Assembly (NCBI GenBank): GCA_948144175.1
Contig: CANXME010002307.1
Coordinates: 1,695,001-1,759,000, forward strand
Length of the DNA: 64,000 nt
Source of the DNA: Closterium sp. NIES-65
Lineage: Eukaryota; Streptophyta; Zygnematophyceae; Desmidiales; Closteriaceae
Reading direction: 5' to 3'
A model generated the notes under the pieces. It did no database searches. It had not been told where the DNA came from and was given only the letters and a program-made list of their open reading frames with translations. Below, one piece after another: positions 33,982 through 45,679 of the stretch; position 1 is the first letter of the stretch; every line of letters begins with the position of its first letter. A program made the position numbers and the translations under genes.

Positions 33982-34039
33982 AGGGAGGCGGCTTCAGGGA
34001 GCAGCTAAGGGATGAATGAGAGCACGATGAGGGGGAGTT

Positions 34040-35049
34040 TGTTGTGCCAACACAATACAGTGGCACGGTGATCGCACTCCCCTTCGGCCTACAAGCCTGC
34101 TCAGCTTTTGTGGGGAGGTTGTTCAACATGTGTTCTTCAAACTATCAAAGTTTCAGAGTTTTTGAAGCAGTTACCAAGGCATGACAACATTTTATGTTTC
34201 AAGACTTATGGCATCCCAGAAGTGTGTGTTACTCCTTTTTGGTAACACCCGAGTTCACCATTTCGGCTGCTAACTCCTCTACTGAAATCTGATTGGTCTG
34301 AAATTCGGTCTGGCAGTCCTTTGCCGCGCTGTGCAGGTGGTCACCAAGTTTCAGAACGATCCAACATCTGAGAATTGCGTGACAGCTGCCGAAATTCACT
34401 GTTCCGTAGTCATGGTGCACTGTTGGCAGCATTTCCCTTGCCACCCTTTCATTGTTGTCATGCCAATGGTGCAGGGACAGAGAATGAGACAAGAAGTACA
34501 GGTGGTCAAGTGGGACTCTACAACCCTCCTTTTGAGAAGTGTGGTCTTCTTGGAAGCAGCTTGTAAGAGGGTGCAAGTGGGAAAACAAGCTGACTCATGT
34601 TGGCTTGACTCACTATTGGTAGCCTTGAGTACAGCTCTGAACATCCAAGTGTGGTTGGCTTTGCTGACCTAGCTAGGATGTTTCCCATCCTTCTCTAGCC
34701 TTTCTCCCCTAGGACTCAACATTCTCTGAGTTCCCTGGATGACCCAGCCCCTTATGAGTCCCCTAGGCAATGTTGTACTCACCTCTTCCTTGCATCAATG
34801 AAACTACACGTTTTTCAGCCGAGCTTAAGTTTTTCGTTCACTGCGTAGTGCACACACCTCTGATATTAGCAAATAATATACCGTTGGAAAGCAGACACAT
34901 AAGGCTAAGCGCTGTTCAAGTTTCAGCCTCGTATGTTTTTGGAGCTGATCGTGACGGCATTTTGAACAGAGGCGATTTGAAGACACCAGATTCTGCTTAG
35001 GGGGTTTCATGGGCATCCGCAACCTCTAAGTGGACTCTCGACTATAACA
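34040..35049 (+). repeat. 3' LTR of Copia G
   Basis: 1010 bp, preceded by the polypurine tract GAGGGGGAG. It pairs with 28326-29343. Confidence 0.92.
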
Positions 35050-35081
35050 CTTTGTACACGCCTTAAAGGACGAAACAAAGT

Positions 35082-35299
35082 TGTGCGGAAAACGAATAAC
35101 AAAACTGTTACTCGATGAACTGACGACAATATTGTGACTACCTTAGCTAGGCGGGTACCTCGGGAACACGCAAAGAAAAACCGAATGCGACACGATGCAG
35201 CCTCAAAATCGTGGATGTAGGCCGAACGTGAGAAGTCCGAAAGTGCAGGGTTGTATGTGAAGTAGTCAGCCCCGATAAGGAAAATGATTTTTCCTCACA
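35082..35299 (-). repeat. Solo LTR related to Gypsy-1
   Basis: 218 bp with TG...CA ends. On the plus strand it shares blocks such as AAACGAATAA, TAGCTAGGCGGG, AGGCCGAACGTG and AGCCCCGATAAGGAA with the Gypsy-1 LTR, with many changes. No internal sequence is attached, which fits an old LTR-LTR recombination product. Confidence 0.75.
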
Positions 35300-35364
35300 G
35301 CTCCTTTGCTTGTTACCGCTAACGGTGTTTCGCCGCCTTCACGTTTCACTTTTCCAAACCATGC

Positions 35365-36067
35365 TGTTGATATAACCAGGAGTCGTAGTGGATAGGATAA
35401 GAATTGCTCAGTTGTGATGAAGACAATGAAGTCTTGAAGTGACCTTGTTAATAATAGTTGAAAGAGAACAAGATAATTTTGAGATAGAAGGACAATGATA
35501 TAAATAGTAATCTAGCTAGCCATGTACACAGAGGGGTACATTCCTTATTAACAGTATTGCATTGCCACAGTTACCATGTTGCAGTGTGTAACATCCGAGT
35601 ACGGTTAACACTCACTACTGTTGACTGACTGGGATTGTTGACCTTCGAGTGACTCTGGAATCGCCGCATGCTCTATGTGAGCTATTATGGTACCGGTACA
35701 GTAGAACTGCTTCGTTATGAAGTGGTGCGCTAGAAGAGAATCTTCGGGAATGTTATAATAACCTTTCGGTTATTCCAACACTCCCCTTCATTCCTGAAGG
35801 TGAGCCACGTGGGATTTCTTCGAGATCCCGCGGAGGTCAGCGCAGTGTTGAAACTTCTGACGTGGCAGTTTCTTTGTCAGGAAATCGGCTGCCATGTCAC
35901 CAGTCGCGCAATACGTGAGTTTGACTTTGCCCTTGTCGATCTCGTCATTGACGAAGAAGTAATGGAGTGTGATGTGTTTCGCGCGGTTCACGAAACCAGG
36001 CTTGTTCGCTATCTTGATCGTGTTCTGATTGTCGCAGTGTAACGTGGAGTGCCCGTTCATCGTCACT
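35365..36067 (-). mobile_element. Copia fragment D, 3' end
   Basis: Minus-strand 3' end of a Copia of the H lineage. It consists of the end of RNase H (HCDNQNTIKIANKPGFVNRA, then HITLHYFFVNDEI), the polypurine tract GAAGGGGAG, and a 416-bp LTR (35365-35780) with TGTTGG-type ends. It is joined directly to Copia C on its right. Only a fragment remains. Confidence 0.82.
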
Positions 36068-36539
36068 TTCAGCAGTGGACTCAAAGGAAGGGTCAGTGAC
36101 AACAGTGGCCAGGAGACGCGTGACAGTAGGTCAGGCAGCACGAAGAGAGTCAGACTCCAGGTCAGCAAGAGCAAGAAGGGAGGACTCTGGAGGAGACGGC
36201 AAAGGGACACGCTGCGGCGCAGAGGAAGGACGCAGTGCCATCTGATGCGTGCCCGGGACCGCAGGAGGACGCTGACGTGGAACGGGACGGCTAGTGCGAG
36301 CAGCACGAACAGGTGACGCAGGACGCGAATCAGGCTCACGACGCTCAGCAAGACCTCTAGTAGGACCAGCGTAGGGAGAAGGAGCAGGCAGAGGGGAGGC
36401 GAGCTGGAACTGTGACTTGGACTGGACAGGCGGTGGACACTCTAAGGAGGGAGTAGGACCAGAAGAAGGCGGAAGACCAAGAACCTGCTCAAGGAGCGGA
36501 ACGAAGTACGGCCGCGGCCGCTCAGCGCATCCAGATACA

Positions 36540-37210
36540 GCAGGGCTAGCACCAGCACCTCCAGTGTCAGCACCAACTCCAGCAGCACCACCAGCACCAG
36601 CAGCACCTCCAGCAGCTCCAGAAGCGCCAACTCCAGCACCCACAGGAGCACCGGCGTCAGCAGCACCTCCAACTCCAGTACCTCCAATAGCTCCGGCTCC
36701 AGCAGGACCACTGGAAGATGTAGCAGCTCCGGATCCAGTACCTCCAGTAGCACCTACTCCAGCAGCACCACCAGCTCTAGCTCCGTCAGTAGCCTCAGCA
36801 CCAGCAGCACCACCAGGCCCAGCAGCTCCAATACCTCTAGTACAAGCACCTCCGGGACAAGTGGCTCCAGAACCCCCAGCAGCTCCAGCAGCAGCAGGAC
36901 CTCCAGCGCCCGTAGCACCACTAGCTCAAGCAGCACGGCTCCAGCGGCAAGCAAACCACTCGTGCAGCTGCTGTGGAGAGAGTGGCTCCCGTTGGGACGA
37001 AGCACCCGAAGGACCTCCAGGCGCAGCACCTCCAGACTCCACACGCGCAGGCTCAACACCCTCAGGCTCCGCACCCCCAGACCCAGCAGCCCCAGGCTCA
37101 GCACCCCCAGAATCAGCACCTCCAGTCTCCGCACGCTCAGGCTCAGCACCCCTAGACCCAACACCCGCAAGCTCAGCACCCCTAGCAGCACCAGAGTCAA
37201 CAGCTACCTC
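36540..37210 (-). repeat. Repeat-rich linker of Copia C
   Basis: Low-complexity linker coding between integrase and RT. The plus strand repeats CAGCACCTCCAGTAG-like units at 36540-36900 and 15-bp CAGGCTCAGCACCCC units at 37030-37190. It corresponds to the linkers of K, A and F. Confidence 0.75.
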
Positions 37211-37275
37211 GACAGGCTCGACTGTGTCTACCTGGGACACACCTGAGGGGGGAGGACCCTGAGGAGGGAGGGGGT

Positions 37276-38320
37276 CTACCGGGGGAGGACGTGGCGCGAA
37301 GAAGAGCGGCGGGGGGGGAAGGGGGGCCGTGCGGTAGGGGAAGAGATGGTAGTAAGGAACCGACTCGTCAAACATGACGGCCTGAGAGGACAGAACACGG
37401 CGCGAGGTGGGGTGGTAAAACTGCCAACTAGGCGTGTCAGGGGGGAAGCCAAGGAAGACCCAGGGAACACCGCGGGAGGACAGCTTGTCTGCAGACAAGT
37501 TGCGGACAAAAGCTCGAGATCCCCAAACATGGAGCAGAGACGCATCGCCAACCTTCCCCGTCCACCACAGAGTAGGTGTGGTCTCCGGCACGGAGACCCG
37601 GGGCTAGAGGTTGATCTGATGCGCTGCGTACTGAACCGCGAACGGCCACGGAAAATGGGGAGCAGCCGCATGGATTATGGACGTACGAGCGACGTCCATG
37701 ACCATGCCAATGCAGCGCTCAGCAATCCCATTTTGCTGTGGAGAGGCCGGAAGCGTGAACGTCTGGCGGATGCCCTCCGCATGACAGAAGGCTCGCAGAA
37801 GGTCGGAGGAAAACTCTCCACCTCTGTCGGAGTGCAGACGCAGAACAGGAAAGTCCGCGCCGAAACGCTCTCTAAGCTAGAGATGAGCAACGCGGATCCG
37901 GTCGATCAACACCTCAGTGACCTCATCCTTGCGGCGCAAGGGGAAGACTGAGGTGTAACTCGAGAAGTTGTCAACCACCAGCAGGAAGTAACGCTCGTGA
38001 TCCTGTCCACGGACGCGGCCTGGGCCCCACACGTCCATGAGGAGAGTCTGCAGCGGAGCCTCTGTCGGAGGAAACTCGGAGGAGTGAGGAGCGGCGCGCT
38101 GCCGCCCCTCAACGCAGGGAACGCAGGTAGGGGCAGGCCCCGGGGGAAGGGGAGGGAGGGACCGGGGGAGACCAGAAACAAGGACACGAGAGGCCATGTC
38201 TCGGAGACGAGGCAAGGAGGGTTGACCAAGGCGGTGGTGCCAAAGGAGGGCCTGGTGGGACACGAGGCGACACAAGCAGGGGGCAAACTCATGACCTGAC
38301 CGAGACGCTGAAGCAAACAC
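37276..38320 (-). pseudogene. Copia C integrase part
   Basis: Fossil integrase with HRLGQPSLPRLRDM, CVEGRQRAAPHSS, DVWGPGRVRG and FLLVVDNFSSYTSVF. The C-terminal WTGKVGDASLLHVWGSRAFV block follows. Confidence 0.88.
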
Positions 38321-38679
38321 CTGACTCGACGCAGCTACCTAACCTGACGGAGCAACCGGAGGAGACTCTGTGGTCAGTGTGTACAGGCTCGACCCCGGCC
38401 GACGGGTAAACGTGGCCAAGTGGTGGCCCGTTCGAGCACACGTGCAGTGGGTCACTCGCTGACCCGCGGGTGTGAACTGGTCAACCCCTCCATCCTGAAG
38501 GTCAGCACCACTCACCAAGTTTGTAGAGAACGAGGGGAGGTAGAGACCGGATAGGGAGCTGGACGGGGCCGCCGGACACGGTAAGACAGTGGAGTAGTGG
38601 GCAAGGACAGGACCCCCAGAGGGGTCTACCAGGGAGACTGCAACCGGCCGACTGAGCGGCGTGAGTGTGGTGCGGTCTT

Positions 38680-39262
38680 GAAAGAAGGAGCGGGAAAGCA
38701 CCCGAGTCGAGGGTGAAGGTGTGCAAAACCTGAGCCGATGCGGTACATGAGAGAGCAGACTCACCAGCACCTGGAGCAGCAGACTCACTAGCACCTAGAG
38801 CAGTAGCCTCAATGCCCGGGTCTGGCGGAACACACACGTAAAAGTCACTCTCAACACTAATAGACACAACATACATGGCAGCAAGGATGGCATCAAAATC
38901 AAGATCAAAGATAGCTACACCCGACTTGAGCAGATCACCCCAGCGAGGGATCTCAGTGACGTCAGGGAACTGGGTACGCCAGGCGTTGGTCAGGCGGCCG
39001 AAGCAGCGCTGGGTGGCATGCAGGCCGCCACACTGCTCTCCAGTGCGGTCGCCGGTGCGCAAGACGTAGGCTCACGGACCAACACCCTCTGACCCCTGGC
39101 GTCCCGCATACCACTCACGAAGCTGCTGGGGCGATGGGGTCTCACGAGAGCGTGGCTCGTGCTGGGGACCCCGCTGCGCAGCTCCGCCTCGACCAACTCC
39201 ACCTCCGCGGCTGCCACCTACGCCGCCTCCACCCCAACCGCCACCGCCACCGCCACCGCCGC
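38680..39262 (-). pseudogene. Copia C gag tail and protease part
   Basis: The lineage-specific motif ends TGEQCGGLHATQRCFGRLTN near 39000-39065. The Gly-rich tract is seen at 39180-39262. LDFDAILAAMYVVS and the retropepsin region TFTLDSGA follow. Confidence 0.82.
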
Positions 39263-40560
39263 CGTGTCAACGGGAGTTGGATATTGGCCCCGTCCTCGTT
39301 TGGGGGGAGCCGACTTCATGGTCGGGTGTGAGGGGAGCAGCCGACCTGCAGCAGTGGGTGAGGTGGTCGACGAAGGAGAGGTCGACCTACACGGGGGACC
39401 ACTGCACAGGCGCCGACTTAAGGGTGGCGCCGACTTCAGGGAGGTCGACTTGGGAGTCGACCTGCGGAGGACGTCAACTTGGTGACGTCAACTTGGGGAA
39501 GCCGACTTCGACGGTCGGCTAACGGACTGCTGGTCGACCTGTTAGTGGTCGACTGGACCTGGTGGTCGACGAAGGAGGGGCCGACGCCGACCTTGACTCA
39601 GGACGCCGAGCAGTTGGGCGTCGAGTAGCGGGGCGTCAACTTCGTGACGCCAGCTTCGGGTGGCCGACGTGGGTGGTCAGCCGACGACTGTGCTGGTCGA
39701 CGGGGAGCAGGTCGACCAAGAGTACTGGTTGACGTGGAGCTGGTCGACCAGAGGGGACGTCGACTTGGAGGAGGTTGACCGATGGTGTCGTCGACCTGGT
39801 GAGGTCGACGTGGAGGTGGTCGTCGACTTGGGAGGTCGACGGGCACGAACGGGAGCTGCTGGTCGACGTGGTTGCCTGGTCGACCAGGTTACCTGGGTGA
39901 CGAAGTGCTGCGGAGGAGTGCGACGGTCGCCCAAGCGAAGTTGGCGAGCCCGACCTCGGTGGTGGTATCCCGAGGTCGTCGTGGCAGATCAGAGACAGTC
40001 GTTAGCTCGAGGTTGGCGTGGTGTGTGCGCTGTGCAGCTGACGAGACTTTGCACGCCAATCATCTGCGCGCAACTGCGAAGCAGGGTGCACTGCTGTCCT
40101 GCGTGAGCAACGCTGTCACGCCGTCAACCTGCGACATTCGCACGCCGTCGACCTTGCCTTGCTGGAGCACGGTCGACCAAGTCGTGCTGGAACGCGGTCG
40201 ACCAAGCTGCGCTGGCAGTTGGTCGACCTGAATGCTTGCTCTGATGTAGTCTTGCTATGCCAACTTCATTGTACCAATTGTTCTGAACTTTTCCTAGTGA
40301 AACTCTTGCCAATTTTCCCCGTGAACTAGCAAGTAGTGTGTGCACAAGGAAAACGACTAAGGACTAACGAACGCAGAGATCACACGAGCACACGTGCCTA
40401 GCCCGTAGCCTAGCTCCCGTTGCTGCAGTTATCTCCGCATTGTGCGGTGAGCGTGGACGACACCGCGACGTAGTTCAGTCTAGCCGACTTAGCACATACC
40501 GATCGTGTTCGTAGACCGGCAGCCGTGCAGTCACTAGCGTGCGCGTAGGCGACGCCGAGG
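39263..40560 (+). repeat. GTCGAC-rich 5' region of Copia B
   Basis: No gene seen. By hand count the palindrome GTCGAC occurs about 20 times between 39340 and 40230, mostly within GGTCGACCTGG- or GAGGTCGACGTGG-like words. It probably contains the LTR and leader of B. Confidence 0.6.
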
Positions 40561-41039
40561 TAATGGACACCCTGGAGGGACGGATGGAGGATGCGAGGAG
40601 ACGCCATGAGGCCCAGGAGTATGGGGCGATACCCTGGGCAGTCGTCGAGGCCGGACTCCGCTCCGTGTGGGCGACGGAGCATCCCCCTTCTCGACCTGCC
40701 TCTCCTTGACCGGTGAACAATGACGGCGGCGTCGATGTGAGCGTCAACGCCGGTGGAGGTCAGGTCGGCAGCAGTGTGGGAGGCACGTCGAGGCAACGAG
40801 GTGTGATACACGCCGGTGAAGCCGGCGGCGTCCAGGCGCGAGGGATGCAGTCGTCGGCGGCTGCAGGTTCCTCACATGGTAACGCCGGTGGGCGTCGAAG
40901 TGGGCTGTCGCCGATGTCGGCGTCCCAGGTGACGGCAGGTGGGATTGCACCGAGCTACGGCTACTTCAAGTTTACGCCGGACAGGATCTCGGTCACCCCT
41001 CCGCTGGTCGGTCGACCCGACATTCTCACCTAGAAGGAA

Positions 41040-41900
41040 GCCATCGAGCCCCAGATGGAGATGGCCGGGCTGATCGGCTCCGCCCGAGGGACCGTGGCGA
41101 CGCCGGGGGAGCACCACCCCGACCTGCGTGCGGAGTTTCGCGCCGTGCAGCTGTTCACCTTCACGGTCATCTCGCGGTGCTGCTCGCCGGGCGTGCAGAT
41201 CGCCTTGAAATGGTGCCGAGAGTACGCCGGCCACAGGGCGTGGCACTTCATTGAGTCGACGTACCAGGTCACCGACGACCTGTTCATCGCCCAGCTGGAG
41301 GGACAGCTGACGCACCTGCGTATGGGTGACGAGGAGACAGCGACGGACTACTGCAACCGAGCCCGGCGAATTCTCGCCACTATCAGGATGGCCGGCGCGC
41401 AGTACTCCACTGCGTCGTACATCACCCATGTCATGCAGGGTCTCTCTAGCAGCTACAACCTGCTGAAGCGGTTGTCTATGGCGCCAAGCACAAGGGCGAC
41501 GCTCAACGAGGACAACCTGACCTCGTATATCCTGCAGGACGAGGCGATGCAGGAGGCTGAGCGGTCGCAGGAGCTCTTGGCGCAGGCAAACTTGGTCACC
41601 TCAGCGAAGGAAGGAGGCCAACCGGGGCAGCGCGGGCAGTCTGGCGGTGGTGGTAGCAGTGGTTGGAAGCCGGCCAAGGAGGTCGACAAGAAGAAGTCGA
41701 CCAAGGACAGCGGTTGGGGCGGAGGAGGTCGACGTCGGGAGTGCTGGCTGTGCGGCGACCCCGACCATCTCTCCTTTGAGTGTCCCAACCGCTGTGACTC
41801 CGACGACGATGACGCTAAGGGAGGCCGTGGGAGGTCTGGCAGCCGTCATCCTCGTCGTGGAGGAAACCAGCCGCGCAAGGAGAAGCAGTCGACCAAGACA
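41040..41900 (+). pseudogene. Copia B gag part
   Basis: Fossil Gag with the UBN2-like helical region (MGDEETATDYCNRARRILA, HVMQGLSSSYNLLKRL), a Lys/Gly linker and the knuckle CWLCGDPDHLSFEC, a standard C-x2-C-x4-H-x4-C, near 41748-41790. Confidence 0.87.
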
Positions 41901-42039
41901 TCGACTTCGGCAAAGAATGCCGACTACCCTGCTGGCGGCAAGGGGCGAGACGGCGTCGTGCTCGCTGGTCGGCGTCGTGGAGCCGACCATCTCTCTGGCA
42001 CCGGAGGCCAGAGAAGACTTCCAGGCGGTGGCGGCAGCT

Positions 42040-43400
42040 GTGCAAGCAAACCCGGCAGTGGTTCTGCTCGACAGCGGTTGCTCCCACCACCTGATGGGGA
42101 CGAAGGAAGCCTTCGTCGACTTGCAGCCGAGTGGCTCCATCAAGCACGTGCGCGGCTTCAATGGGGCGCTGCAGGACGTTCAGGGCCGCGGCACCGTCGC
42201 TCTGCGAGGAGAGGCCGGGAAGGAGGTGCTCATCCGCGACGTGTTGTACGTCCCGGGTGTGCGAGCCAACCTGCTGTCAGCCGGCCAGCTGAAGGAGCAT
42301 GGCGTGAAGCTGCAGGAGGATGGAGACGGCATGCTACTCGTCTCCTCGACAGGAGAGGTGCTCGGGCGTGCAACGTACTCTGGGCGAATCCTCTGCACCG
42401 ACCTGCGTCCCTGCGCGACGAGGCCGACGCCGCCCACGACGGAGGTGGTGGCTCTGCGGGCAATCGTCTCGAAGACGAAGTCGACGCCGGACCGGATGCA
42501 TGCGAGGCTTGCGCATGTCGGCATGGACACCATACGGAGCTCGGCGAAGAACGAGGTAGCCATTGGGCTGGACCTCAAGTCGGCGACGGACGCCGACTCC
42601 CCGTGTGTCTCGTGCGTCGGCGGGAAACTGGTGCGGCACACCTTCCCCGACCATGGCTCCGACGCCGACGACGTGCTAGCCGTCGTGCACATCGACCTGT
42701 GCGGGCCGTTTCGCGTGGCTGCCAAGGATGGCAGCCTGTACTTCTTGCTGCTGAAGGACCGCAAAACCCGCTACGTGTGGGTGAAGCCGATCGCCAAGAA
42801 GTCCCATGCGTTGCAAGCGTTCGTGCAGTGGCTGGCGGTGGCTGAGCGGCAAACGAAGAAGTCGGTGTTGATGCTGCGCTCAGACCGGGGAGGGGAGTTC
42901 CTCGGGAAGCAGTTCACCGACTTTGTGAACGGAAAGGGGATCATCCACGACCTGACCTGCCCATACACCCCGCAGCAGAACGGCATGGCGGAGCGGGAGA
43001 TGAGGACGGTGGTGGAGTCGGTGCGGACAATGCTGCTGCACATGGGTGTGCAGCACCACTGGTGGCACCTCGCTCTCCGGCAGGCCGTCTGGGTCCGCAA
43101 CTGCCTTGAGAGGTCGACGCTGCCGCCGGGGATGACGTCGTATCAGCTGCTGACCGGGAAGAAGCCCGACTTGTCGCTGGCGTGGGTGTGGGGCTGCATG
43201 GCGCAGTTCCTTGTCCCTGAGCAGCAGCGTGGTGGGAAGCTGAAGCCGAAGGCCAGGTGGGGCCTTCACCTTGGCGTGTCAGAGGCAAGCAAGGGCTGGG
43301 AGCTCCTTGACGTCGCCACTGACCGAGTGGTCACCACGTCGGACGTGGTGTTCTACGAGGAGATGTCGCTGGCTGAGTGGAAAACGGAGCATGGGCCGGT
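42040..43400 (+). pseudogene. Copia B protease and integrase part
   Basis: The retropepsin motif VVLLDSGCSHHLMG lies near 42060. Integrase follows with HARLAHVGMDTI and CVSCVGGKL, HIDLCGPFRV, MLRSDRGGEFLG and NGMAEREMRT. WGCMAQFLVP and the Copia integrase tail come after. Confidence 0.9.
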
Positions 43401-43966
43401 GTCCGGCCGGTCGCCGTCCACCCCGCCCTCTGACACCTCGTCGGCGACGCTGCCGCTGCTTGCCGAGGTTGGTGAGCTTGCTACTAAGGACGTTGAGGGC
43501 GTCCACACCCCTACCCCTCACCCTCTGACCCCTGCCCCTCCCCTCGTGGCCGACCTACGTGGGCTGACCTCGGCGTCGGCCTCCGGCGATGAGGGGAGTC
43601 GTGGGACGCTGCCTTCAGCGCCGGCCAAGTGCATCGCCGGTGGCCGACATGACGAGCGGCGAGTCGACGTGGGATTGCAGTCGACAGGGGAGGAGCAGGT
43701 CGGGGAGCAGGCTGCCGTGAAGCCGACCACGGAGCAGTCGACAACTGGGCCGTCGGTAGGGGAGCCGACCACAGGGGAGAAGTCGGCTGGGACGCCGACC
43801 ACAAGGGAGCAGTCGGCTGGGACGCCGGCTGAGGAACAGCAGGACGCCCAAGGGCAGCGACGACAGCGACGATGGAGGGGATGCCAAGGAGGCCCAGCCG
43901 GGACCACGGCGTTCAGGCCGACTTCGGAGGCCGCCTGACTTCTTCGTCCCCGCTGCCTTCACCACG

Positions 43967-44399
43967 GTGTATGACGTGGACGGTGATGACGACCTGCTGT
44001 ACGATGACGCCGAGGATGATGAGGAGTTTCCGGAGCTCGACCCCGACATGCTAGCCGACCCCGAGCACCGTTGGGACATCTCGACGATGACGGTGAAGGA
44101 GGCGTTGGCGAGCTGGAAGGGCCCGGCGGTGAAGGCCGCCATGGAGGAGGAGATTCGCAGCCTCATCAACATGGGCACTTGGGAGCTGGTCGAACGCCCG
44201 CCGGGAGTAAACGTCATGAAGAACCGGTGGGTGTTGACGACGAAGTACCACATCGATGACACCGTCGAGCGAGAGAAGGCGAGGCTGATCGTGAAGGGCT
44301 TCACCCAGGTGTACGGCGCCGACTACGACGAGACGTTTGCGCCGGCGAGCAGCTACGTCACGTTGAGGATTTTCCTCAGCATCGTCGCTGTAGCAGGGA
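43967..44399 (+). pseudogene. Copia B reverse transcriptase, front part
   Basis: An acidic lead-in (DVDGDDDLLYDDAEDDEE) precedes the RT N-terminal block MEEEIRSLINMGTWELVERP, NRWVLTTKYHIDDTVEREKA and YDETFAPASSYVTLRI. Confidence 0.88.
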
Positions 44400-44849
44400 A
44401 GAGTAGCGTGCAACTACAGCGTCGTACAGAGTCTTAGCACTCTTGTACTGACTAAAGTGCGCACGCTCAGTAGACGGTAGGTGACTACGCACAGCAAGGC
44501 GGGCAGCAGCATCGCGCGTGGTCCACTGTGAGCAAACAGTACTGTCAGCATCAGCAGCAGGGGCAGTAGAGGCGCCAGACGTGAGATCAAACAGCGAGAG
44601 ACCATCCTTGCTATCGCAATGAAGGAAAAGCTGCAAATCATCTATCCTGACCTCAAAGTCGGCCGCTCGGCCTTCAGCATCGAAGGAAAGAACAGTGAGG
44701 CTAGCCATGATAGTAGCAGCAGTAGGCTAGAAGCAGCAGCAGCAGTGCGACTCGGCTAAGCGGCGCGGCTAGGCAGGGCAGCGCGGCTCGGCAGGGCAGG
44801 GCGGCTCGGCGGTGCTCTTACCAGGGGCGGTTGGGTAGGCTACCGTGAC

Positions 44850-45440
44850 TGGTGGGGCATGGCCGAGGCAGGGTCGGGGAAGGGCCGGGGCAGGTCCGGG
44901 GCAGGGCCGGGACAGGGCCGGGGCAGGGCCGCAACAGGGCCGGGGCAGGACCGGAGCAGGGCCGGGGCAGGGCCGGGGCAGGTCCGGGGCATGGCCGGGG
45001 CAGGGCCGGGGCAGGGCCGCGACAGGGCCGGGGCAGGGTCGGGGCAGGTCCGCGAAAGGGCCGCGACAAGTCCGCGACAGGGCCGGGGAAGGGCCGGGGC
45101 AGAGTCGGGGCAGGGCCGAGGCAGGTCCGGGGTAGTGCCGCGACGGGGCGGCGTCGGACGACGGGGCAGGGCCGCGACGGGGGGCCGCGACGGGGGGCCG
45201 CGACGGGGCGCCGCGACGGGGGGCCCCAACGGGGGGCCGCAACAGGGGGGCCGCGACGGGGGGCCGCGACGGGGGTCTGCAACAGGGGGCCGTGACGGGG
45301 GGCCGCGACAGGGGGCCGCGACGGGGGGTTGCGACGGGGCGCCGCGACGGGGGGCCGCGACGGGGCCGTGAAGGGGCTGCAAGGGGGCCGCGACAGGGCC
45401 GTTAAGGGGCCGCAAAAGGGCCGCGTAGGGGGCCGCAGAG
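44850..45440 (-). repeat. Leader minisatellite of Copia C
   Basis: About 25 copies of an 11-bp unit GGGCCGGGGCA (plus strand) at 44855-45130, then 14-bp CCGCGACGGGGGGC-type repeats to about 45370. The sense strand is C-rich. Confidence 0.87.
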
Positions 45441-45544
45441 GGCAGGGCAGAGCGCGAAGCGCGCTTCGGGCAGGTAGGAAAAAAAAATTGAAGTGGTGGG
45501 CCCTTAGGAAGGAACGGTCCCACTAGGGAACCCGCTCTATACCA

Positions 45545-45672
45545 TGTGAAGAAACAGGAATGAATGATTGACTAGGAAATGAGTTGGGTACAAATATGAA
45601 ACCCTAGGAAACTGTACCCCATAGTGTCTACCCCACTACAGCCTAAACAGACTATAGTATATATGTTTGACA
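45545..45672 (-). repeat. 5' LTR of Copia C
   Basis: 128 bp, TGTCAAACATATATAC to GTTTCTTCACA on the minus strand, closest to the K LTRs. Confidence 0.85.
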
Positions 45673-45679
45673 CTACCGT

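Larger units (their letters stand above)
28326..35049 (+). mobile_element. Copia element G, nearly whole
   Basis: Plus-strand Ty1/Copia of 6.7 kb with two LTRs of about 1.01 kb, primer site, gag, protease, integrase, RT, RNase H and polypurine tract, all in order. The perfect target repeat CTTTG lies at 28321-28325 and 35050-35054. It is the best preserved element here, with about two breaks. The LTRs differ at roughly one base in twenty plus a few short gaps, so it is not young. It belongs to a different lineage from K/I/C/A/F, with long LTRs, an ordinary CCHC knuckle and a short integrase-RT linker. Confidence 0.94.
36068..39262 (-). mobile_element. Copia C, larger piece
   Basis: Minus-strand Copia of the short-LTR lineage. 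Reading from the right it has the Gag tail with the cysteine motif, protease, integrase and the repeat-rich linker. It is bounded on the left by fragment D and on the right by Copia B. The matching front end (Gag start, leader, LTR) lies beyond B at 44400-45672, so B seems to sit inside C. It is fragmentary with several breaks. Confidence 0.85.
39263..44399 (+). mobile_element. Copia element B, inside C
   Basis: Plus-strand Copia of a third lineage, lying between the two pieces of C. It has a GTCGAC-rich 5' region, gag with a CCHC knuckle, protease, integrase and the front of RT. It carries a few breaks and is not whole. I could not fix its 5' LTR or primer site. Confidence 0.8.
44400..45672 (-). 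mobile_element. Copia C, front end
   Basis: Front end of the minus-strand Copia C. It has a 128-bp LTR (45545-45672), the primer site TGGTATAGAGCGGG (45531-45544), a minisatellite leader, a CTG-type tract, and the Gag start MASLTVLSFDAEGRAADFEV (ATG at 44706-44708). It abuts Copia B on the left and the leader of Copia A on the right. Confidence 0.87.

Noticed and set aside
39660-40106. 148-codon plus-strand frame rich in Val-Asp
   Set aside because: It arises from the repeated GTCGAC words in the 5' region of Copia B.
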